Positions 1-4,701 of a stretch of DNA of 5,742 nucleotides are shown here, in pieces; the first letter of the stretch is position 1, and each line of letters begins with the position of its first letter. A program made the translations under genes and the position numbers. The notes beneath the pieces were generated by a model, which saw nothing but the letters and a program-made list of their open reading frames with translations, made no database searches and had not been told where the DNA came from. This DNA is from DASSHC01 sp035693105 (GTDB lineage Bacteria; Chloroflexota; Chloroflexia; Thermomicrobiales; Thermomicrobiaceae), in contig DASSHC010000430.1 in assembly GCA_035693105.1 (NCBI GenBank), positions 1-5,742 on the forward strand, written 5' to 3'.

Positions 1-206
1 CCGACGACGGCGGGATTCTCCTGCACGAGATCCGCTCCTGCCTCTACCCGCTGCGCCAGCGGCCAGCGGTGGTCAACTTCCTGACCGGCCTCGGCGGGCG
101 CGACATCTCGATCGCGCAGTGCCAGCAGATGTTCGCCGAGACCGCCAAGGCCGTAACCGACGACTCGCGCGACGGCTTCGTGCAGTGGATTGGCGTCCGG
201 GAGTGA
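1..206 (+). CDS. porA: 2-oxoacid (pyruvate):ferredoxin oxidoreductase alpha subunit, C-terminal fragment
   Basis: The 5' part lies outside the window; the first full codon is at position 3 and the frame ends at TGA 204-206, leaving 67 residues. The visible peptide contains LLHEIRSCLYPLR, VVNFLTGLGGRDIS, a helix ending in MFAETAKAV, and a C-terminus reading VQWIGVRE. A 'GLGGRD' segment followed by a helix and a final 'WIGVR' is typical of the end of the alpha chain of multi-subunit pyruvate or 2-oxoacid:ferredoxin oxidoreductases. That chain carries the pyrimidine-binding part of the TPP site and, in known family members, helps bind CoA. The beta subunit follows 60 nt downstream on the same strand, which supports the assignment and suggests co-transcription. 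Specificity for pyruvate over another 2-oxoacid cannot be decided from this fragment. Confidence 0.85.
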   Translation, partial: DDGGILLHEIRSCLYPLRQRPAVVNFLTGLGGRDISIAQCQQMFAETAKAVTDDSRDGFVQWIGVRE

Positions 207-250
207 TGCGCCGCGTCAGCGACGACGCGCGACGCACGACGCCCGTTGTG

Positions 251-255
251 AAGGA
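251..255 (+). promoter_or_regulatory. ribosome binding site of porB-like gene
   Basis: AAGGA lies 11 nt before the ATG at 267, a slightly long but usable spacing. It supports 267 as the start. The nearer ATGs at 256 and 262 share a different frame that stops at TGA 268-270, giving only four codons. Confidence 0.6.
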
Positions 256-266
256 ATGGTGATGCG

Positions 267-1274
267 ATGACGACCACCCCAACCAAACCGATCAATCTGC
301 GCTACGAGCGGGTCCGGGGCGTGCACAATATTCCCCTGGAGGAGTTCTACACCTCCGGCCACCGCACCTGTCAGGGCTGCGAGTCGGCCACCGTCATGCG
401 CGGCTTCGTCAAGGCCGCCGGGCCGCGCACGGTCGCGACCGGCTCGACCGGCTGCATGTACGTCGCCAACACCTCGTACATGACCACGCCCTGGATCATC
501 CCCTGGATGCACACCCAGCTCGGCGCGGGCGGCTCCTCGGCGGTCGGCACCGCCGCCGGGCTGCGCGCGCTCATGCGCAAGGGGAAGATTCAGCAGGAGA
601 AGATCAACGTTATCTCCTTCTGCGGCGATATCGGCGGCGGCGATATGGGCCTCTCCGGCATCTCCGGCGCGATGCAGACTGACCTCGACCTGCTGGTCAT
701 CCTGTATGACAACGAGTCGGCCGCCAACACCGACATCCAGGCGACCGGCATGACCACCTACGGCGCGCAGACCACCTTCACCCCGCCCGGCACCAAGCAC
801 CGCATCATGCAGCGGCGCTGGAAGAAGAACGTGGCCGGGATGATCGCGGTCGGGCATCCGACGGTGCGCTACATCGGCACCGCCTGCGCCAGCTACCCGC
901 CGACCGACTTTCTGAACAAGGTGCGCAAGGCGCTCTCCGTGAGCGGCCCGGCCTTCCTGCACACCTTCGACCCCTGCCCGAAGGGCTGGGACTACCACCC
1001 GCGCTACTCCGGCGATGTCGGCGAGCTGGGCATCCGCTCCGGCATCTTCCCGCTCTACGAGATCATCGACGGCCAGGTCAGCTACACCTACGACGCCCGC
1101 TCGACCGCCAAGGGGCGCATCCCGGTCAAGGAGTACCTGATGCGCCAGGGCCGCTTCGCCCACCTGATCGACGAGGATATCGACTACATTCAAAAGATGA
1201 TCGACGAGATGTGGGAGGAGTGGGAGATCCCCGGCATCGCGCCGGTCAAGGGCAGGCTGACGACCCGCGTCTGA
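267..1274 (+). CDS. porB: 2-oxoacid (pyruvate):ferredoxin oxidoreductase beta subunit
   Basis: This 335-residue protein is the TPP-binding beta chain that, with the alpha chain upstream, oxidatively decarboxylates pyruvate (or a related 2-oxoacid) to acyl-CoA and reduces ferredoxin in the cytoplasm. Near the N-terminus is CxxC (C35, C38), followed by C63, and then C237 in DPCPKGW. By analogy with the family these are the four ligands of the [4Fe-4S] cluster next to TPP. C119 and C207 are extra cysteines. The diphosphate and Mg-binding motif runs from G120-D121 (GDIGGGDMG) to YDNESAANTDIQ at 147-158. The glycine-rich stretch 86-98 is also characteristic. The length is close to the usual size of separate PorB chains. 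The exact TPP motif differs from the commoner GDGxxxDIG and YDNEAYMNTGIQ forms, so this is a divergent subgroup and another 2-oxoacid substrate is possible. No gamma or delta (ferredoxin-like) subunit is visible; these would have to lie upstream. Confidence 0.9.
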   Translation: MTTTPTKPINLRYERVRGVHNIPLEEFYTSGHRTCQGCESATVMRGFVKAAGPRTVATGSTGCMYVANTSYMTTPWIIPWMHTQLGAGGSSAVGTAAGLRALMRKGKIQQEKINVISFCGDIGGGDMGLSGISGAMQTDLDLLVILYDNESAANTDIQATGMTTYGAQTTFTPPGTKHRIMQRRWKKNVAGMIAVGHPTVRYIGTACASYPPTDFLNKVRKALSVSGPAFLHTFDPCPKGWDYHPRYSGDVGELGIRSGIFPLYEIIDGQVSYTYDARSTAKGRIPVKEYLMRQGRFAHLIDEDIDYIQKMIDEMWEEWEIPGIAPVKGRLTTRV

Positions 1275-1286
1275 CGCGGGCGGGAA

Positions 1287-1418
1287 GCCCTCACCCCCCG
1301 CCCTCTCCCCTGCGGGGGCGAGGGAGCAGGAGGTTTCGCCCGTACCTAGCTCCCCTTCTCCCAGGATTGGGAGAAGGGGCGGGGGGATGAGGGCCCCCGG
1401 CGCCGGGGGTGAGGGCCC
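1287..1418. repeat. complex GC-rich inverted-repeat element (family A)
   Basis: This element fills most of the porB-kinase gap. Its outer arms, 1287-1300 and 1380-1394, are complementary over 14 bp apart from one bulged A at 1387. Inside them are two hairpins: an imperfect one at 1301-1324 (CCCTC/GAGGG plus CCCC/GGGG around TGCG) and a perfect 12-bp one at 1352-1379. Next to the outer arm is a perfect 16-bp palindrome, CCCCCGGCGCCGGGGG, at 1394-1409, flanked by direct 9-bp copies of TGAGGGCCC at 1388-1396 and 1410-1418. The 'CCCTCACCCC ... GGGGATGAGGG' layout resembles short non-autonomous palindromic elements that recur in GC-rich genomes. Only one copy is present here, so its dispersed nature is inferred. 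It contains no coding sequence. Confidence 0.75.
1352..1379. terminator. strong hairpin downstream of porB, possible terminator
   Basis: CCCCTTCTCCCA and TGGGAGAAGGGG form a perfect 12-bp stem closed by the 4-nt loop GGAT. It lies 78 nt past the porB stop and 55 nt before the kinase start, so it could end porAB transcription or protect the mRNA 3' end. No T-tract follows; the next bases are C and G. A classical intrinsic terminator is therefore not supported, and the hairpin may simply be part of the repeat element. Confidence 0.35.
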
Positions 1419-1433
1419 GTGGGACACACGACC

Positions 1434-3197
1434 ATGAGCGAGCCGTTGCTCAAACCGACTGGCGGCGCCGACCGGCCCTCAGTGGATGAGGGCCGGTCGG
1501 AGGCCGCCCTGCGCTTCCTGGTCGACGCCAGCCGGCTCCTGACCGCCTCGCTTGACTACGCTGCCACCATCCAGCAGATCGCCGGCCTGGCCGTGCCGTT
1601 CCTGGCCGACTGGTGTACCGTCGACATCCTGGAGCAGGGTGAATCGCGTTGCCTGGCCGCCGCCCACATCGAACCCGACAAGGAAGCGCTGCTCTGGCAG
1701 CTGCGCCGCCGCTACCCGCTGACCCCCGACGGCCCCTCACCCGGCTCGCGCGCGCTCCGCGGCGGTCTGTCGATCCTCTACCCCGGCTTCGCTCCCGGCG
1801 AGCTCGCCAGCACGACGCGCGATGCCGAGCACCTGCGCCTGGTGGCCCAGCTCTCGCCCACCTCGGCTATGGCGGTGCCGCTGATCGTCCAGGGTGCCAC
1901 CATCGGCGTGATGACACTCTCACTTTCGCGCGGCCAGCGCGACTTCGATCAGACCGATCTCCAACTGGCCGAGGAGCTGGCCAGCCGCGCCGCGGTCGCC
2001 GTCGACCACGCCCGGCTCTACCAGGAGGCCCAGGCGGCGATCGGCGCACGCGATCAGGCGCTGGCGGCCGTCGAGGCCGAGCGCGGCCGGCTGCTCGACG
2101 TGTTTCAGGAAGCGCCCGATCTCATCTGCGTCTTCGCCGGCCCCGAGCACGTCTACGAGTTCGCCAACCCGCGCTACCTCCAGCTCTTTCCCAATCGCGT
2201 CCTGATCGGCAAGCCGGTTCGCGAGGCAGTGCCCGAGCTGGCCGGTCAGGGCATCGATGAGCTGCTCGATCGCATCTACCGGCTGGGGCTGGGTGGGACC
2301 GGCAACGAGGTTCGGGTGCTGCTCGACCGCGACGAGGACGGGCAACTGGAGGAGAGCATCTTCAACTTCGTCTATCAGCCGATCCGCGACGCCCGCGGGC
2401 CGGTCGACCGCATCGTCATCTACGCGCTGGAGGTCACCGAGCAAGTGCGGGCACGCGAGCGCATGGAAGGGCTGGCCGCCGAGCAGCGGCGGCTCTACCA
2501 GGAGGCCACGCGGCTGCTGGAGCTCCGCACCCAGTTCCTCTCGATCGCCGCCCACGAGTTGCGCACCCCGCTGACCACGATCAAAGGCTATATCGGCCTC
2601 GTGCAGCGCGCGCTGCAGCGCCCCGCGCCAGATATGGCGCGCATCGACGGCTTGATGGCCCAACTGGGCGGCCAGATCGGACGCTTCGAGGCGCTCATCG
2701 CCGATCTGCTCGACGTGTCGCGCATTCAGCTGGGGCGCGTCGAACTGCGGCGGGAGCCGCTGGACCTCCCCGGGCTGGCGGTCGAGGTGCTGGAGCGCTT
2801 TCGCGCCGGCGCCCAGCACACCTTTGAGCTGGAGGCGCCCGAGGCGATCGTCGGACGCTGGGACCCCCTGCGGCTCGACCAGGTCTTGACCAACCTGCTC
2901 TCCAACGCGGTGAAGTTCTCGGCCCCCGAAACCACCGTGCGGCTCACCGTGCGCCGCCTTGGCGACCGCGTCGAGATCGCGGTCGCCGATCAGGGGATCG
3001 GCATCGCGCCGGAGGATCTGCCGACTGTCTTCGAGCCGTTCGTGCGCGGCGAGGTCGTGCGCGAGATCACCGGCACTGGTCTGGGGCTCTTCATCACGCG
3101 CGCGCTGATCGAACAGCATGGCGGCAACGTCGCCCTCGAGAGCACGCCGGGCCTCGGTACGACCGTCGTCGTCTCCCTGCCCCACATCCCCGCCTGA
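1434..3197 (+). CDS. GAF-PAS sensor histidine kinase (soluble)
   Basis: This 587-residue protein should autophosphorylate on histidine and pass the phosphate to a response regulator. Domains in order: a GAF domain at about 25-195; a short coiled linker; a PAS domain at about 219-335 (starting RLLDVFQEAPDLI); a second coiled linker; a HisKA dimerisation domain with the H-box SIAAHELRTPL and phospho-acceptor H374; and an HATPase_c domain. The HATPase_c domain has the N-box around N491 (LLSNAVKFS), G1 box DQGIGIAPED from D519, F-box FEPFVRG, and G2 box GTGLGLFITRALIEQHGG from G547. All catalytic boxes look intact. There is no signal peptide, membrane span, HAMP or receiver domain, so it probably senses a cytosolic signal; the ligand is unknown. 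Start choice: the ATG at 1434 is preferred, with weak GGGA at 1421-1424. An in-frame GTG at 1419 would add five residues but abuts the upstream repeat. No response regulator is adjacent, so it is an orphan within this window. Confidence 0.93.
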   Translation: MSEPLLKPTGGADRPSVDEGRSEAALRFLVDASRLLTASLDYAATIQQIAGLAVPFLADWCTVDILEQGESRCLAAAHIEPDKEALLWQLRRRYPLTPDGPSPGSRALRGGLSILYPGFAPGELASTTRDAEHLRLVAQLSPTSAMAVPLIVQGATIGVMTLSLSRGQRDFDQTDLQLAEELASRAAVAVDHARLYQEAQAAIGARDQALAAVEAERGRLLDVFQEAPDLICVFAGPEHVYEFANPRYLQLFPNRVLIGKPVREAVPELAGQGIDELLDRIYRLGLGGTGNEVRVLLDRDEDGQLEESIFNFVYQPIRDARGPVDRIVIYALEVTEQVRARERMEGLAAEQRRLYQEATRLLELRTQFLSIAAHELRTPLTTIKGYIGLVQRALQRPAPDMARIDGLMAQLGGQIGRFEALIADLLDVSRIQLGRVELRREPLDLPGLAVEVLERFRAGAQHTFELEAPEAIVGRWDPLRLDQVLTNLLSNAVKFSAPETTVRLTVRRLGDRVEIAVADQGIGIAPEDLPTVFEPFVRGEVVREITGTGLGLFITRALIEQHGGNVALESTPGLGTTVVVSLPHIPA

Positions 3198-3207
3198 CTC
3201 ATCCGGC

Positions 3208-3222
3208 CGCGCCGACGGCGCG
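3208..3222. other. small GC hairpin after kinase gene
   Basis: CGCGCC and GGCGCG form a 6-bp stem around the loop GAC, starting 11 nt after the kinase stop. No T-run follows (TACTCCCTT), so termination is only a weak possibility. Confidence 0.2.
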
Positions 3223-3225
3223 TAC

Positions 3226-3378
3226 TCCCTTCGACCACGAGAGATGCCTGGTGAAGACGGATCCCTCGACCGCGCTCAGGATGACAGGGAATAGGGAGTG
3301 GCTGACGAAAACGACGTGCCTCTTCCGGCGGGCCCCAAGACTTCCCCGGTCATCCCCATCGCGGTCGAGGGATCCGTC
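3226..3378. repeat. inverted pair of GGATCCCTCGACCGCG-type repeats (family B)
   Basis: The left arm 3256-3290 and the right arm 3344-3378 (reverse complement) match at 30 of 35 positions by my alignment. The first 19 positions are identical, including GGATCCCTCGACCGCG, and the shared block GGATGAC follows. A third, partial copy in the same orientation as the left arm lies at 3226-3239 (TCCCTTCGACCACG against TCCCTCGACCGCG). The 53-nt loop between the arms contains the GTG start of the flippase gene. Read on either strand the unit gives peptides such as DPSTALRMT or VILSAVEGS. I recall these as recurrent spurious peptides from a repeat common in environmental bacterial genomes; that is memory, not a search result. 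There is no transposase nearby. Confidence 0.8.
3286..3290 (+). promoter_or_regulatory. probable ribosome binding site of flippase, within repeat arm
   Basis: AGGGA lies 7 nt before the GTG at 3298 and forms the last five bases of the left arm of the family B repeat. A second AGGGA at 3293-3297 touches the GTG and is too close to act. The spacing supports GTG 3298 as the start. No comparable site precedes the next in-frame ATG, at 3484. Confidence 0.5.
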
Positions 3379-4701
3379 CACCCCTGGCGCTCAAGGTATG
3401 CGAAGGCCAGCGGCCTCCTCGACCCGATCACGCATGGTTGGGCGCTGCTGACCGGTGCGAGCTTCGCGCGTCTGGCCGTCGGCATGGTCGCCAGCGTCGT
3501 CGTCGCCCGGGCGCTTGGGCCAGCCACGCTCGGCAGCTATGCGCTGCTGGCTTCGATCGCGGCCATCGCGGGTGCGGTCGCCGATCTGGGGCTGAGCGAG
3601 GCGGCGGTGACGCGCATCGCCCCCTGGTACCCGCACCAGCTCGCGCGTGCGCGGCGTGCGGCCGGCGCCTTCTTCTGGCTGCGCGCGGGCAGCGCCGCTG
3701 GCCTCGTCCTCCTGCTCTCGCTGGCCGTGCTCCTGGTCCCGCGCTCGCTGCTGCCGCTCGACCGCGTGCTGCTACTGCTGGCGCTGGCCGGCGTGGTGGC
3801 GACGGCGCTGAGCGGTGCGGTCAGCGCGCTCCTCCAGGCCAGCGGCAACTTCGGCCGCCTGGCGCTGGTGATGCTGACCAACGCGCTCCTGACCGCACTG
3901 CTGGCGCTGCTGCTGCGCGCGTTCGATCTGCTGACCCTCACCAGCGCGCTGGTGGTGCTCGGCATCGGCACCTCGCTGGCATGCTTCGCGGTCGGGCGCC
4001 GCCTGCTGCCGCGCGCTCTGCGCCTGGGCCTGCGACCACCCCGGCTCGCGCTGCCCGCGCTGCGCGCGGAGGCTCGCGCGCTCCTCGGTTTCGGCCTTTG
4101 GATCTGGCTGGCGAACAGCCTGGCGATGCTGACGGCGCAGTTGGACCTGCTGCTGGCGGCGCACTGGCTGGCTCCGGCCGCGCTCGGCAGCTACGCGCTG
4201 GCCGGCAACCTGGCCGGCAAGGTCGACGTGATCAACCAGAGCCTGCACGCGGCCCTGTTGCCGGCGGCCTCGTCGCTCAGCACGCGCGCGCGCGTGCGTG
4301 GCTACCTGCGGCGCGGCCTGATCCCCGGCGCGCTGGTCGCGGCGCTGGCCCTGATCCTGGCGCCCTTCGCCCGCCCGCTGATCATCTTCGTCTTCGGCGC
4401 GGCCTACCGCGACGCGGTCGCGCTCTTCCTGGCGCTCCTGGTCGTCGCCGTCTTCGACGTCTTCGCCGCGCCGCTGCTGCTCCTCCCCTTCGCCGCACGC
4501 CGGCCGCGGCTGCTAGCGGCGGCCGATGGGCTGCGCGCCGTCACGCTGCTGGCCGCGGCCGTCTGGCTGGTGCCACCATTCGGCGCCTTCGGGCTGGTGG
4601 CGGCGAAGCTGCTGTCGCGCGTGGCCGGGCTGCTGCTGACGGTGGGCGTGCTGGCGGCTCACTACCGCCCGCGCCGCGCCCCGGCCGCCAGCTCGCGGTA
4701 G
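3298..4701 (+). CDS. polysaccharide flippase / Wzx-like membrane protein (MOP superfamily)
   Basis: This 467-residue, highly hydrophobic protein has about 12 predicted membrane helices by eye. It begins the membrane region with LLTGASFARLAVGMVASVVVAR (about 50-71), then ARALGPATLGSYALLASI and ADLGLSEAAVTR. This is the N-terminal signature of lipid-linked oligosaccharide and polysaccharide export proteins (Wzx/RfbX type), which flip undecaprenyl-linked sugars across the cytoplasmic membrane. A related segment, LAPAALGSYALAGNLAG at about 291-307, fits the two-halves architecture of the family. Basic loops lie between helices. The opposed downstream glycosyltransferase supports a surface-polysaccharide role. 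Start: GTG 3298 has AGGGA at a good distance, but residues 16-27 are encoded by the right arm of repeat B and residues 1-45 look unlike the family. The only later in-frame ATG is 3484, which would cut into the first helix, so the 5' end is uncertain. The substrate is unknown; a MATE-like or lipid II-type flippase is less likely. Confidence 0.82.
   Translation: MADENDVPLPAGPKTSPVIPIAVEGSVHPWRSRYAKASGLLDPITHGWALLTGASFARLAVGMVASVVVARALGPATLGSYALLASIAAIAGAVADLGLSEAAVTRIAPWYPHQLARARRAAGAFFWLRAGSAAGLVLLLSLAVLLVPRSLLPLDRVLLLLALAGVVATALSGAVSALLQASGNFGRLALVMLTNALLTALLALLLRAFDLLTLTSALVVLGIGTSLACFAVGRRLLPRALRLGLRPPRLALPALRAEARALLGFGLWIWLANSLAMLTAQLDLLLAAHWLAPAALGSYALAGNLAGKVDVINQSLHAALLPAASSLSTRARVRGYLRRGLIPGALVAALALILAPFARPLIIFVFGAAYRDAVALFLALLVVAVFDVFAAPLLLLPFAARRPRLLAAADGLRAVTLLAAAVWLVPPFGAFGLVAAKLLSRVAGLLLTVGVLAAHYRPRRAPAASSR

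Noticed and set aside
207..266. A promoter or regulatory element in the porA-porB gap
   Set aside because: The 60-nt gap holds GACG-rich low-complexity sequence and a ribosome binding site; no convincing -35/-10 pair or operator palindrome was seen.
1352..1379. A classical rho-independent terminator
   Set aside because: The stem is excellent but no T-tract follows on the plus strand, and C and G come next. It is kept only as a low-confidence possible terminator.
216..1427. A 403-codon open frame on the minus strand opposite porB
   Set aside because: It is Arg/Ala/Gly/Asp-rich without recognisable motifs and mirrors porB, whose Fe-S and TPP motifs are clear. Long antisense frames are expected at this GC content.
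1920..3185. A 421-codon open frame on the minus strand opposite the kinase gene
   Set aside because: It shows no domain signature, and the plus-strand kinase has every catalytic box in order over the same bases.
3251..3451. A small plus-strand frame beginning MKTDPSTALRMT as a possible short gene
   Set aside because: The peptide is a translation of repeat family B and continues out of frame into the flippase gene. There is no independent evidence of a gene.
3484..4701. ATG 3484 as the flippase start
   Set aside because: It would remove the first half of the first membrane helix and has no ribosome binding site, whereas GTG 3298 has AGGGA at 7 nt. Some uncertainty remains.
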